Shown: positions 26,264 to 35,318 of the stretch, piece by piece
Position numbering within the stretch: position 1 is the first letter of the stretch
Layout: each line of letters opens with the position of its first letter
Assembly: GCA_001442925.1 (NCBI GenBank)
Contig: LDXX01000004.1
Location: forward strand, 189,001-253,000
Direction of reading: 5' to 3'
From: Candidatus Kryptonium thompsonii
Lineage (GTDB): Bacteria; Bacteroidota; Ignavibacteria; Kryptoniales; Kryptoniaceae
Length of the DNA stretch: 64,000 nt
Notes under the pieces: generated by a model
Told to the model about the DNA's origin: nothing
Database searches by the model: none
Seen by the model: the letters and a program-made list of their open reading frames with translations, nothing else
Position numbers and translations under genes: made by a program

Positions 26264-27598
26264 TTACAAGCTTTTTAACTCTTCAACGAATAAATCCATT
26301 TCTTTCTTTGTTCTTTTCTCGGTCACAGCAATTAACAAGCCGTCCCCATAGCCAGAAAACTTTGATAAGTCAATTCCAGGTAGAATTTTTTTAGCCTGTA
26401 ACTTTTCTTTGATCTTGGATGCAGGAATAGGAGTTTGAACGACAAATTCCTTGAAGAACGGTTGATTATATTTCAGTTTAAAGCCATCGATTTTTGAAAT
26501 TTGTTCAGCAAGATAATGACTCTTTTGGAGACAAAGGGTTGCAACTTCCCTCAATCCTTGTTTTCCCATCAAAGCCATATAAACTGTCGCAGCGAGCATC
26601 ATCAAGCCTTGGTTTGTGCAGATATTTGAAGTTGCCTTTTCTCTTCTTATATGCTGTTCTCTAGTTTGAAGTGTAAGGGTAAAACCACGCTCACCATTTC
26701 TATCGATTGTAACTCCAGAAAGTCGTCCTGGAATTTTTCTGATTAAAAACTCTTTTGTAGCGAAAATACCAAGATATGGGCCACCGAAACTTAGTGGAAT
26801 TCCAAGCGATTGTCCCTCGCCAATGACTATATCTGCACCATATTCGCCTGGTGGAACTAAAATTCCAAGCGAAATTGGATCAATCGCAACTATGAACAAA
26901 GCTCCCTTGCTATGTGTGAGTTTTTCAATCTCAAACACATCTTCAATATTTCCAAAGAAATTTGGCTGCTGAACAACAACGCAAGCTGTTTGATCTGTTA
27001 TTTTAGCTTTTAAATCATCAATATCGCAAACGCCTGAATCAAATTTAGTTAGTTTAACATTTGCTCTTCTTGGGTGTGTATAGGTTCGAACTACAGTTAA
27101 ATAATTTGGGTTAACTGGTCCAGCGATGACAACCTCATTTCTTCCAGTATAACCAAGCGCAAGTAAAACTGCTTCCGCAAGTGCACTTCCACCATCATAC
27201 ATAGAGGCGTTTGCAACATCCATTCCAGTCAACCTGCAGATCATGCTTTGATATTCATAGATCGCTTGAAGCGTTCCCTGACTTACTTCGGCTTGATACG
27301 GAGTATAAGCGGTGTAAAATTCAGATCTACTTATTATTGTGAAAACAGCAGATGGTATGAAGTGATCATATGCTCCACCGCCAAGAAATGAAATTGCGTG
27401 ATTTAAGTCAAGATTTTTTTCGGATATGCTTTGAAGTTCTTTTAAAACTTCATATTCAGAGAGAGGCTCGGGAAGTTTTAAATCTTCCTTTAATCTTATC
27501 TCTTCAGGTATATCTGAGATCAATTCCTCAAATGATGAAACGCCGATTGCCTTTAGCATTTCTTGCCTATCTTCATCGGTATTTGGAACGAAGCCCAT
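26264..27598 (-). CDS. gcvPA: Glycine dehydrogenase (decarboxylating) subunit 1
   Basis: A 444-residue alpha subunit of the split P-protein of the glycine cleavage system. It has the FLGGGAYDHFIPSAV, ASMYDGGSALAEA and TREQHIRREKATSNICTNQ signatures. In two-subunit P-proteins the PLP lysine is on GcvPB, which is not in this window, so the partner must be encoded elsewhere. The complex decarboxylates glycine and passes the aminomethyl group to lipoylated GcvH, whose gene is 30 bases upstream in the operon. Length and motifs are normal. Confidence 0.95.
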   Translation of the reverse strand: MGFVPNTDEDRQEMLKAIGVSSFEELISDIPEEIRLKEDLKLPEPLSEYEVLKELQSISEKNLDLNHAISFLGGGAYDHFIPSAVFTIISRSEFYTAYTPYQAEVSQGTLQAIYEYQSMICRLTGMDVANASMYDGGSALAEAVLLALGYTGRNEVVIAGPVNPNYLTVVRTYTHPRRANVKLTKFDSGVCDIDDLKAKITDQTACVVVQQPNFFGNIEDVFEIEKLTHSKGALFIVAIDPISLGILVPPGEYGADIVIGEGQSLGIPLSFGGPYLGIFATKEFLIRKIPGRLSGVTIDRNGERGFTLTLQTREQHIRREKATSNICTNQGLMMLAATVYMALMGKQGLREVATLCLQKSHYLAEQISKIDGFKLKYNQPFFKEFVVQTPIPASKIKEKLQAKKILPGIDLSKFSGYGDGLLIAVTEKRTKKEMDLFVEELKSL

Positions 27599-27627
27599 TT
27601 TATGTGCTCCCTTAAATTTTAAAGTTT

Positions 27628-28011
27628 TTACTTGCCTATAAGTTTTCGGTAATCTTCCGCAGAGAGAAGATTGTTAAGTTCGTTTAGATCCTTGATTTTA
27701 ATTTTGATTATCCAGCCTTCACCATAAGGATCCTTGTTAATTAGTTCGGGTGAGCTTTTCAGCTTTTCATTTACTTCAATTATTTCGCCTGAAACAGGTG
27801 CAAAAAGATCAGCAACTGTTTTTACAGCTTCGATTGTTCCAAATGATTCAAGTTGTTTTACAACTTTTCCAATTTGTGGAAGTTCAACATATACAATATC
27901 ACCAAGTTCACTTTGAGCATACTCTGTTATCCCAACAACGCCAATGGAGTTATCTTCAACCCTTATCCATTCATGTTCTTTTGTGTACTTTAGGTTTTCT
28001 GGGAATTGCAT
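27628..28011 (-). CDS. gcvH: Glycine cleavage system H protein
   Basis: A 127-residue lipoyl carrier. It begins MQFPENLKYTKEHEWI, and the lipoylation lysine K64 lies in ESFGTIEAVKTVADL. It shuttles the aminomethyl group between the P and T proteins and is reoxidised by the L protein. It sits between accC and gcvPA. The T protein, P subunit 2 and L protein genes are not present here. Confidence 0.97.
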   Translation of the reverse strand: MQFPENLKYTKEHEWIRVEDNSIGVVGITEYAQSELGDIVYVELPQIGKVVKQLESFGTIEAVKTVADLFAPVSGEIIEVNEKLKSSPELINKDPYGEGWIIKIKIKDLNELNNLLSAEDYRKLIGK

Positions 28012-28031
28012 GGCTTTCTCCTTTTTAGGTT

Positions 28032-29384
28032 TTAATCATTCATATTAAATTTAAGGTCGACAAATTTTGTATCGTAGTCAACCCCACTTCTAAATTCGGG
28101 TGAATTTAAAAGTTTTATATGAAATGGAATTGTCGTATGTATACCCTCGATTACGAACTCTTCAAGTGCCCTCAACATTCTTGCAATCGCTTCGTCCCTT
28201 GTTCTCCCATGGGCAATTAATTTTGCTATCAACGAGTCATAGTAAGGTGGGACAACATAATCCTGATAGATATGTGAATCTACTCTAATGCCAAAACCGC
28301 CGGGGAAGTGAAGTCCAGTTATTTTTCCAGGCGAGGGCCTGAATCCGTTGTACGAGTCTTCCGCATTTATTCTGCATTCGATGGCGTGCCCGTTGGGTTT
28401 TAATTGCCTTTGTTTTATGTTAAGTTTTTCACCTGCTGCAATTCTAATTTGTTCTCTTACTATATCTATACCATAGACCATTTCTGTCACCGGATGCTCA
28501 ACTTGAATTCGGGTGTTCATTTCCATGAAGTAAAAGTTTCCATTCTTGTCGACAAGAAATTCAATTGTTCCAGCGTTTCTATATTTAACGCTTTTTGCTC
28601 CTTTTACAGCTGCCTGGCCCATCGCTTCGCGAAGCCCAGGAGTTACAATCGGAGATGGTGATTCCTCTACTAATTTTTGATGCCTTCTTTGAATTGAGCA
28701 GTCCCTTTCCCCAAGATGTATTACATTGCCGTATTCATCCGCAAGGATTTGAATTTCGATATGCCTCGGTCTTTCAATGAATTTTTCAATATAAACTGCT
28801 GGATTTCCAAAAGCAGCTTCCGCTTCTGCTCTTGCTGTTTGCCATGCGTTTTCAAGTTCGCTTTCATCGTTTACCATTCTCATACCTTTTCCACCGCCAC
28901 CTGCAGCAGCTTTCAGCATTATTGGATAGCCGATCTCATTTGCAATTTCTCTCGCTTCTTCTAATGTTTCAACAACACCATCACTTCCAGGAATCACAGG
29001 AACCCCTGCCTTTCTCATTGTTTCTTTCGCCAATGCCTTATCACCCATCGCTTCAATTGCATCTGGCGTCGGACCGATGAACTTTATCCCCGATGATTCG
29101 CAAATTTCAGCAAACATCGCATTTTCAGCTAAAAAACCATAACCTGGGTGAATTGCCTCGGCGTTTGTTATCTCAGCTGCTGCAATTATCCTTGGAATGT
29201 TAAGATAACTATCCTTGCTTGGTCCTGGACCTATACAAACTGCTTCATCTGCAAATCTAACGTGGAGGGAGTATCTATCTGCTTCGGAATAAACCGCAAC
29301 TGTCTTTATGCCAAGCTCTTTGCAGGTTCTGATGATCCTTAAAGCTATTTCACCTCTATTGGCGATTAAAATCTTTTTAAACAA
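28032..29384 (-). CDS. accC: Acetyl-CoA carboxylase, biotin carboxylase subunit
   Basis: A 450-residue ATP-grasp enzyme that carboxylates biotin on AccB with bicarbonate and ATP, the first step of fatty-acid synthesis. [16 protein letters not shown] at the start, the glycine-rich ATP lid [24 protein letters not shown] and the catalytic [13 protein letters not shown] are all intact. Standard length. It follows accB by 23 bases. AccA and AccD are not in the window. Confidence 0.97.
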   Translation of the reverse strand: MFKKILIANRGEIALRIIRTCKELGIKTVAVYSEADRYSLHVRFADEAVCIGPGPSKDSYLNIPRIIAAAEITNAEAIHPGYGFLAENAMFAEICESSGIKFIGPTPDAIEAMGDKALAKETMRKAGVPVIPGSDGVVETLEEAREIANEIGYPIMLKAAAGGGGKGMRMVNDESELENAWQTARAEAEAAFGNPAVYIEKFIERPRHIEIQILADEYGNVIHLGERDCSIQRRHQKLVEESPSPIVTPGLREAMGQAAVKGAKSVKYRNAGTIEFLVDKNGNFYFMEMNTRIQVEHPVTEMVYGIDIVREQIRIAAGEKLNIKQRQLKPNGHAIECRINAEDSYNGFRPSPGKITGLHFPGGFGIRVDSHIYQDYVVPPYYDSLIAKLIAHGRTRDEAIARMLRALEEFVIEGIHTTIPFHIKLLNSPEFRSGVDYDTKFVDLKFNMND

Positions 29385-29407
29385 TTTTTCCCATAAAATT
29401 TTTTTCT

Positions 29408-29962
29408 TTAATCGAGAAGCTCGATGAGGAAGAGAGGCTGGCCATATTCAACGGGTTGAGCGTTCTCAACAAGGATTTTGGCAACTATGCCGTGGACATC
29501 AGATTCAATTTCATTCATAAGTTTCATCGCTTCAACTATACAGAGAACTGTTCCAGGGAAAACCTCATCGCCAACTTTAACATACGGCTCTGCATCTGGA
29601 GCGGGCGCTCGGTAAAATGTTCCAACTATTGGAGATTTTATCTCATGATATTTTTTACCTTTTTCAACAACTGGAACCTCCGTTGCACCAGCGCCTTTTT
29701 CTTCTTTTGGAGCTTCAACTTTGGTTTCAGGGGTTTGAACTTGAGGTATAGTCATAGGTTGCTGAACTGCTCCAATCGGTGGATAAAATGGAAACGGAAT
29801 TGGAATAAAGTTCGGGAATGAGTTCGTGCTGGATTGTGCAACGGTCTCACCCTTACGGTTTTTGCTTATCCTTAGCCTTGAACCCTCGATCTCTATTTCA
29901 ACTTCTTCAACACCGCTTTCGTCAACCGCTTTAATGAGTTCTTTAATATAATTTAAATCCAT
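29408..29962 (-). CDS. accB: Acetyl-CoA carboxylase, biotin carboxyl carrier protein
   Basis: A 184-residue carrier with an N-terminal dimerisation helix ([16 protein letters not shown]), a Pro/Gln-rich flexible linker (about 50-100) and a C-terminal biotinyl domain. The biotinylated K147 lies in VEAMKLMNE. It carries carboxybiotin from AccC to the carboxyltransferase. It lies between efp and accC; efp-accB-accC is a common bacterial gene order. Confidence 0.97.
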   Translation of the reverse strand: MDLNYIKELIKAVDESGVEEVEIEIEGSRLRISKNRKGETVAQSSTNSFPNFIPIPFPFYPPIGAVQQPMTIPQVQTPETKVEAPKEEKGAGATEVPVVEKGKKYHEIKSPIVGTFYRAPAPDAEPYVKVGDEVFPGTVLCIVEAMKLMNEIESDVHGIVAKILVENAQPVEYGQPLFLIELLD

Positions 29963-29980
29963 CTTTGTTTAGTTCTCCTT

Positions 29981-30541
29981 TTATTTTACTCTTTCAACAT
30001 ATTCGCCTGTTCTTGTGTCAACCCTAATTTTTTCGCCCTGCTCAATGAACAATGGAACATTTATAACAGCACCAGTTTCAAGCTTCGCTGGCTTCATTAC
30101 ATTTGTTACAGTGTCCCCCTTAATTCCAGGCTCTGTTTCAACAACTTCAAGTTCAACAAAGGTTGGAAGCTGAATTCCAAGGATTTGGTCACCGTCGAAT
30201 AAAATATCAACAGTTTCATTTTCCTTCATGAACAAAGCGTTATCCCCAACAAGATCAGACGGAACATGGATTTGATCAAATGTTTCAAGATCCATAAAAA
30301 CAAATTCATCCCCATCTTTATACAAAAATTGAAATTTTCTAAAATCGAGCCTCACTATTTCAATTTCTTCACCTGAATCAAAAGTTTCCTCTAAAATCCT
30401 TCCTGTCTTGACATCTTTAAGTTTAACCCTTACAAATGCACCACCACGACCTCTCTTGACGTGCTGAAAATCAATAATTGTGTAGACTTTACCGTTATAT
30501 CTTATGTTCAAACCATTCCTAATATCAGCAGTTGTAGCCAT
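29981..30541 (-). CDS. efp: Translation elongation factor P
   Basis: A 186-residue three-domain, tRNA-shaped protein that rescues ribosomes stalled at polyproline. Domain I begins ATTADIRNGLNIRY. The loop that enters the peptidyl-transferase centre is HVKRGRGGAF, with R32 near the tip rather than the K34 seen in the E. coli loop. The domain III signature GDTVTNVMKPAKLETG is present. Which modification, if any, R32 receives cannot be told; no earP or epmA is in the window. First gene of the operon, with a candidate promoter at 30576-30604. Confidence 0.97.
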   Translation of the reverse strand: MATTADIRNGLNIRYNGKVYTIIDFQHVKRGRGGAFVRVKLKDVKTGRILEETFDSGEEIEIVRLDFRKFQFLYKDGDEFVFMDLETFDQIHVPSDLVGDNALFMKENETVDILFDGDQILGIQLPTFVELEVVETEPGIKGDTVTNVMKPAKLETGAVINVPLFIEQGEKIRVDTRTGEYVERVK

Positions 30542-30575
30542 AATTTCTTAAGTTTTGTTTCGGATATGCTTTGAA

Positions 30576-30604
30576 AATATAAATAAAACCCCTAACAAAA
30601 GCAA
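30576..30604 (-). promoter_or_regulatory. Probable housekeeping promoter for the efp-acc-gcv operon
   Basis: On the minus strand TTGCTT (-35) and TATATT (-10) are separated by 17 bases and lie about 35 bases upstream of the efp ATG. Spacing is ideal, with five of six matches at -10 and three or four of six at -35. It is back to back with the hypA promoter candidate. Confidence 0.45.
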
Positions 30605-30646
30605 GAATCAAGGCTTTAAAGCGCAAAACAGCTAAAATTTCGTTGA

Positions 30647-30675
30647 TTGTTTTCAGAAAATTCTTAAATTATATT
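30647..30675 (+). promoter_or_regulatory. Probable housekeeping promoter for the hypABF operon
   Basis: TTGTTT and TATATT are spaced by exactly 17 bases, with the predicted transcript start about 17 bases before the hypA ATG. The leader is very short and has no clear ribosome binding site. Tentative because the region is AT-rich. Confidence 0.4.
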
Positions 30676-30698
30676 AAAATTTTGGCTGTCGATTTTAA

Positions 30699-31040
30699 AT
30701 GCACGAACTTTCCATTGCACAAAGTATTATTGAAATTGCTGAGAATATCGCAAGGGAAAATGATTCAAAAGCAGTTAAAAAAATTAAAGTTCAAATCGGA
30801 GAGTTTTCTGGTGTGGTAAAAGAAGCATTGGAGTTTTCTTTTGATATAGCGAAAGTTGGGACAATTGCTGAAAACGCTGAACTTGAGATTGAAATAGTTA
30901 AGTTTAAGTCAATCTGCAATTTCTGTGGATTTGTTCTTGAAACAATGAATGATTTTAATTTATTTTGTCCCAATTGCTCCGAACCGATGAGCATTATCTC
31001 GGGCAGGGAGATGAGAGTTGAATATATCGAAATTGAGTAG
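30699..31040 (+). CDS. hypA: Hydrogenase nickel-insertion protein HypA
   Basis: A 113-residue metallochaperone that helps insert nickel into [NiFe]-hydrogenase. The MHEL start supplies the nickel-binding His2. Four cysteines in CNFCG and CPNCS form the structural zinc site. It works with HypB, encoded next. No hydrogenase structural gene is in the window. Confidence 0.96.
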   Translation: MHELSIAQSIIEIAENIARENDSKAVKKIKVQIGEFSGVVKEALEFSFDIAKVGTIAENAELEIEIVKFKSICNFCGFVLETMNDFNLFCPNCSEPMSIISGREMRVEYIEIE

Positions 31041-31064
31041 ATAAAAATAAATTTGGGGCTTGCA

Positions 31065-31751
31065 ATGCACAAAATTGATGTCGGCACGAAAATTCTTCAA
31101 GCGAATGAGGAAATAGCCTTGGAGAACAAAGAACTATTTAGAAAATGGGGAGTTTTCACGGTAAATTTGATGTCAGCCCCTGGTGCTGGGAAAACATCTG
31201 TTCTTGAAGTGATGATCAAACATCTTAAGGATGATCTTGCTATTGCAGTAATTGAGGGGGACTTGCAAACGACGGTTGATGCCGATAGGATAAAAGCATT
31301 GGGTGTTCCTGCGTATCAGATAACAACTGGTAATGTCTGCCATCTTGATGCTCGTATGGTTCATAACGTGCTTCATGAGTTTAAAGTTGATGGATTTGAC
31401 ATACTTTTTATTGAAAATGTTGGAAATCTCGTTTGTCCAGCCGAGTTTTACCTTGGTGAGGATTTGAGGGTTATGGTTTATAGCGTTGTTGAAGGGGCAG
31501 AAAAACCTAAAAAATATCCGCTTATGTTTCATGAAGTTGAGGTTGTCCTGTTAAATAAAATTGATCTTTTACCATACGCTGGGGTTGAATTAAAAGAACT
31601 TGAAAAAAATGTTCTTGAAGTGAATCCAAATGCAAAGATTTTCCCAATTTCATGTAAAACTGGCGAAGGGATTGAAAGTTGGATAAATTGGTTTAAAAAC
31701 AGGGTTGAAAAATTCAAGGAAAATGTTAAAAGCTCAAAAGATTTACATTGA
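31065..31751 (+). CDS. hypB: Hydrogenase nickel-insertion GTPase HypB
   Basis: A 228-residue GTPase that drives nickel delivery with HypA. The P-loop SAPGAGKTS is at about 36-44. The metal-site segment GNVCHLDARMV and the guanine-specificity LLNKIDLLPY are present. It lacks the N-terminal histidine-rich or CCxxC nickel-storage region of some HypBs. ATG at 31065 is chosen over an in-frame TTG at 31053. The 3' end overlaps hypF by 29 bases. Confidence 0.95.
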   Translation: MHKIDVGTKILQANEEIALENKELFRKWGVFTVNLMSAPGAGKTSVLEVMIKHLKDDLAIAVIEGDLQTTVDADRIKALGVPAYQITTGNVCHLDARMVHNVLHEFKVDGFDILFIENVGNLVCPAEFYLGEDLRVMVYSVVEGAEKPKKYPLMFHEVEVVLLNKIDLLPYAGVELKELEKNVLEVNPNAKIFPISCKTGEGIESWINWFKNRVEKFKENVKSSKDLH

Positions 31752-34005
31752 GGGAATTGTCCAAGGAGTTGGATTTAGGCCATTTATTTTTAAGCTTGCG
31801 AATGAGTTTAATTTGAAGGGTTATATTTATAACGATACGAATGGTGTCTATATTGAGGTTGAAGGCGAAGAGGAAGCAGTAAATGAGTTTATAAAGGAAA
31901 TCCCTAAAAAAGCCCCGCCACTTTCGTTAATCGAAAAAATAGTTTGTGAGCCTTCTGAGGTAAAGGGTTATAAAGAGTTCTTCATCGAGAAGAGCAAAGA
32001 AGGTGAGGAAAAGTTCGTTTTAATTTCGCCCGATGTCTCAACATGCGAGGATTGTCTTAGAGAACTTTTTGATCCCGCCGATAGAAGGTTTAGATATCCG
32101 TTTATAAACTGCACAAATTGTGGTCCAAGATTTACTATTATAATCGATGTGCCTTACGATAGACCGAAGACGACGATGTCAGTTTTTAAGATGTGCGATA
32201 AATGTGAACACGAATATCATGATCCTTCAAACCGAAGGTTTCATGCCCAGCCCAATGCCTGTCCTGTTTGTGGTCCCCAAATTAAACTTCTTGACAAAAA
32301 TCTGGATGAGGTAAATTGTGATGATGTTATAAAAGAAACTTCGAAAATTTTACGCGATGGTTTTATAGTCGCAATAAAAGGACTTGGCGGTTATCACCTG
32401 GCTTGCGACGCTTTGAATAATGAAGTGGTCGCTGAATTAAGAAAAAGAAAATTGAGGATCGAAAAACCGTTTGCAATTATGATCCCAAGCGTTGAATGGC
32501 TTGATAAAATTTGTGAATACGACGAAAGCGAGATAAAACTTTTAACATCAATTCAACGCCCAATCGTTTTGATGAAAAAGAAGAAAAATTGCCCCATAGC
32601 TTATGAAGTAGCACCGCGAAATTCTTATCTTGGGGTTATGTTGCCATATACTCCGCTTCATCATCTTCTTTTGAAGGAGGTAAATATTCCCCTTGTCATG
32701 ACAAGTGGAAATTTGACCGAAGAACCGATAGCGTATAAAGATGATGATGCTTTTGAAAGGTTGCGAAATATAGCTGACTTTTTCCTTGTTCATAATAGGG
32801 AGATCCACATACGCTGTGATGATTCGGTTGCAGCTGTGATTTCTGGGAAGCCGACGATGATAAGGCGTTCGCGTGGATATGTACCTTATCCAATTAGAAT
32901 ACCGTTTGAAGCAAAGGAACATGTTTTGGCTGTGGGCGGGCATCTAAAAAATACTTTTTGTTTTTTGAAGAGAAGGTATGCTTTTTTAAGCCATCATATA
33001 GGTGACCTTGAGAATTGGGCTACCTTAAAATCATTAATTGAGGGAGTTGAACATTTTAAAAAACTTTTTGATTTAAATCCCAAAATCCTTGCGTACGATA
33101 TGCATCCGGAGTATCTCTCCACTAAATACGCTCTTGAGCTTGACATCCCGATTAAAGTCCCAGTTCAACATCATCATGCACATGTCGTTAGCTGTATGGC
33201 AGAGAATAATTTATCTGAACCTGTGATTGGGGTTGCATTTGATGGAACAGGCTTTGGAATTGATGGCAAGATATGGGGTGGAGAGTTTTTAATTGCTGAA
33301 CTTTCAAAGTTTGAGAGATTTGCTCACTTTGAATATGTCCCACTTCCGGGAGGCGAAGTTTCAATAAAAGAGCCATGGAGGATGGCGGTTTCATATCTTT
33401 ATCACACATTTGGGCATGATTTTGTAAACATTGAAATTCCATTTGTTAAAAATTTATTTGAGGAAAGAGAAAACAAACTTAAGATTCTTTTGCAAATCAT
33501 AGATAAAAAAATCAACTCACCTTTTACTTCCGCTGTTGGAAGGTTGTTTGATGCGATTTCTGCGCTTTGTCAGGTTAGATTAAATGTTAACTATGAAGCT
33601 CAAGCAGCGATGGAATTTCAAATGCTTGCCGATGAAAATGAAGACGGATATTACTGGTTTGAAATTAATGATGGTTCAAAGCCATTAGTGGTGAACTTTA
33701 AACCGTGCGTTGAACAAATTGTTGAAGACCTTGCCAATGGTGTGCCAATTCCCAAAATCTCTGGAAAATTTCACAACACAATTGCGAACACAATTTGTGA
33801 AGTTTCACGCAGAGCAAGGGTTGAAACGGGGTTAAATAAGGTCGTCTTAAGTGGTGGGGTTTTCCAAAATTCTCTGCTTGTGGAAAAGACAGTTTTAAAA
33901 CTCACCAAACTTGGTTTTGAAGTTTACACCCATTCAAAGGTTCCGCCGAACGATGGGGGGTTATCGCTTGGACAAGCAGTGGTAGCTTTGTTCAGTGTCG
34001 TTTAG
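31723..34005 (+). CDS. hypF: Carbamoyltransferase HypF
   Basis: A 760-residue enzyme that makes the carbamoyl precursor of the CN ligands of [NiFe]-hydrogenase. In order: an acylphosphatase domain (1-90, EGIVQGVGFRPF), a double zinc-finger region (CEDC, CTNC, CDKC, CPVC), a YrdC-like domain (about 195-375) and a Kae1-like carbamoyltransferase domain (about 385-760) with HHHAHVVSC and VALSGGVFQN-type motifs (here KVVLSGGVFQNS). All parts are intact. ATG 31723 has AAGGA upstream. The usual next genes hypC, hypD and hypE are missing; a cytochrome gene converges instead, and the two stop codons overlap. Confidence 0.96.
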   Translation: MLKAQKIYIEGIVQGVGFRPFIFKLANEFNLKGYIYNDTNGVYIEVEGEEEAVNEFIKEIPKKAPPLSLIEKIVCEPSEVKGYKEFFIEKSKEGEEKFVLISPDVSTCEDCLRELFDPADRRFRYPFINCTNCGPRFTIIIDVPYDRPKTTMSVFKMCDKCEHEYHDPSNRRFHAQPNACPVCGPQIKLLDKNLDEVNCDDVIKETSKILRDGFIVAIKGLGGYHLACDALNNEVVAELRKRKLRIEKPFAIMIPSVEWLDKICEYDESEIKLLTSIQRPIVLMKKKKNCPIAYEVAPRNSYLGVMLPYTPLHHLLLKEVNIPLVMTSGNLTEEPIAYKDDDAFERLRNIADFFLVHNREIHIRCDDSVAAVISGKPTMIRRSRGYVPYPIRIPFEAKEHVLAVGGHLKNTFCFLKRRYAFLSHHIGDLENWATLKSLIEGVEHFKKLFDLNPKILAYDMHPEYLSTKYALELDIPIKVPVQHHHAHVVSCMAENNLSEPVIGVAFDGTGFGIDGKIWGGEFLIAELSKFERFAHFEYVPLPGGEVSIKEPWRMAVSYLYHTFGHDFVNIEIPFVKNLFEERENKLKILLQIIDKKINSPFTSAVGRLFDAISALCQVRLNVNYEAQAAMEFQMLADENEDGYYWFEINDGSKPLVVNFKPCVEQIVEDLANGVPIPKISGKFHNTIANTICEVSRRARVETGLNKVVLSGGVFQNSLLVEKTVLKLTKLGFEVYTHSKVPPNDGGLSLGQAVVALFSVV

Positions 34006-34748
34006 AAATTTTCTTTCCTTAACCATTCGATGTAGGAAATCAAGTAATTTATTTCATTTTCGCTTAAAACATTTTTATAAGCGGGCATTTTGACAATCTG
34101 ATTTTTAAGAAATATATTTGCAATTGGATTCTTTTCAAGTCGTTTTATCTTTCCGTCCAATATCCACTCTTTAAGTTCATTTTCATCTTTGACGAGGTCT
34201 TTGAAGTCCTTCCCATCCCACCCAGGTATATAACCTTTGAATGAACCTTTATTTGGCATACCGCCCATACCGTAGGGACCGTGGCAGCCGAAGCAACCCA
34301 AATTTTTCGCTATCTCATAGCCAACCTTTGCGCTGTCGTTATCTATCTCGATCAATTCCATAACCGCATTAAGGTAGGAAATCAAATAGTTTAGTTCCTT
34401 TTCAGAAATAATTTTTTCGTATGCTGGCATTTTTATAATCCCGCCGTGCTCGGTGTTTTGCAATCTTTTAGGCTTTCCGTAGAGAATCCATTCTTTTAAC
34501 TCATCTTCACTTAGAATAAACATCATCGCTGTTCCACCTTGCCATGATGGGATTTCGTGATAGCGATATTTAGGGTTCTGTATGCCTCCTTGTCCTTCAA
34601 AACCGTGACAATTGAAACAACCATATTTGAGGGCAACTTCTCTACCTTTCCATACCGATGTATGATTAGGGGAAGTTATGATGAGCCAGGAAATGATCAG
34701 TATAAATACAATGGCGAATATAATCAGCAACCAAATGCTTCGTTTCAT
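34002..34748 (-). CDS. Membrane-anchored diheme cytochrome c
   Basis: A 248-residue protein with an uncleaved N-terminal membrane helix (about 4-25) and two similar class I cytochrome c domains facing the periplasm. Heme sites are C44-x2-C47-H48 and C152-x2-C155-H156. The probable sixth ligands are methionines in IKMPAY (M107) and VKMPAY (M221). The halves share a GQGG or GMGG turn after the heme, an SW/GW..GG segment and an ELNYLISY or EINYLISY helix, so the gene arose by internal duplication. It probably carries electrons in a respiratory chain; partners are not encoded nearby. Confidence 0.92.
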   Translation of the reverse strand: MKRSIWLLIIFAIVFILIISWLIITSPNHTSVWKGREVALKYGCFNCHGFEGQGGIQNPKYRYHEIPSWQGGTAMMFILSEDELKEWILYGKPKRLQNTEHGGIIKMPAYEKIISEKELNYLISYLNAVMELIEIDNDSAKVGYEIAKNLGCFGCHGPYGMGGMPNKGSFKGYIPGWDGKDFKDLVKDENELKEWILDGKIKRLEKNPIANIFLKNQIVKMPAYKNVLSENEINYLISYIEWLRKENF

Positions 34749-34764
34749 CCTCCATTTTATTTTA

Positions 34765-34795
34765 TTATTAAAAAGGGCAGGCTGAAAACCTGCCC
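34765..34795 (-). terminator. Rho-independent terminator after the secreted Cys/His protein gene
   Basis: On the minus strand GGGCAGG, a seven-base loop and CCTGCCC are followed by TTTTTAATAATAAAA. It lies eleven bases beyond the stop of the gene at 34806 and just before the cytochrome gene, so the cytochrome needs its own promoter or read-through. Confidence 0.88.
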
Positions 34796-34805
34796 GTTAT
34801 AAGAA

Positions 34806-35189
34806 TTACTTTGCTGGTTCAACAGATTCAATTACAACCCCAGGCAAACCACCACGCTGATATAAGACACCTGTTATCGTCACTTTTTCAGCTGCATAAT
34901 TTTTTAACTTTTCATACGGCTCTGACTTTGAATGGTTTTCAACTATGAGATATACTTTCCCATCATCTGTTAAAATTCCAATCGGTGCACCCCCTTTAAT
35001 GCACATGTCCGCACATTTTTTATGCTCAGCCCCTTTTTTTTCTCCAGCAATATAGCAAGCAAGATCGAGAACCTCACCTTTAAAGGTTACCTTCTTAGTC
35101 TCAGTTTTCTGCTGGGCTGGAAGAGATGAAAAGAAAAAGATGGTGATCAAAGGAATAAGAAGACTAAAAAAGAATTTCGCTAACCGCAT
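34806..35189 (-). CDS. Small secreted protein with a Cys/His cluster, function unknown
   Basis: A 127-residue protein with a signal peptide (about 1-25, FFFSLLIPLITIFFFSSLPA). The mature part has C45-x10-H56-x2-C59-x3-C63 (LACYIAGEKKG and AEHKKCADMC) followed by a small beta-rich domain (GILTDDGKVYLIVEN, VTITGVLYQRGG) like an OB fold. The cluster could bind a metal or heme in the periplasm. I chose the ATG at 35189, preceded by GGAGGTGC; a start at 35285 would put 32 non-signal residues before the signal peptide. I recall similar proteins in other phyla, without a known function. Confidence 0.75.
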   Translation of the reverse strand: MRLAKFFFSLLIPLITIFFFSSLPAQQKTETKKVTFKGEVLDLACYIAGEKKGAEHKKCADMCIKGGAPIGILTDDGKVYLIVENHSKSEPYEKLKNYAAEKVTITGVLYQRGGLPGVVIESVEPAK

Positions 35190-35318
35190 CGTAGCACCTC
35201 CAAGTTTTGTTGTTAAATTCGGCTTACAATTTCTAACAAATTGATGCGGTTTAGAGTTTCTTGAATTTTTGAAAATCAGCTCCACAGCATGTAAATTTAA
35301 TAAAAAATTCAGTTTTCA

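Noticed and set aside
28100-29342. Several plus-strand frames opposite accC
   Set aside because: They are antisense to a fully conserved biotin carboxylase and show no protein-like features.
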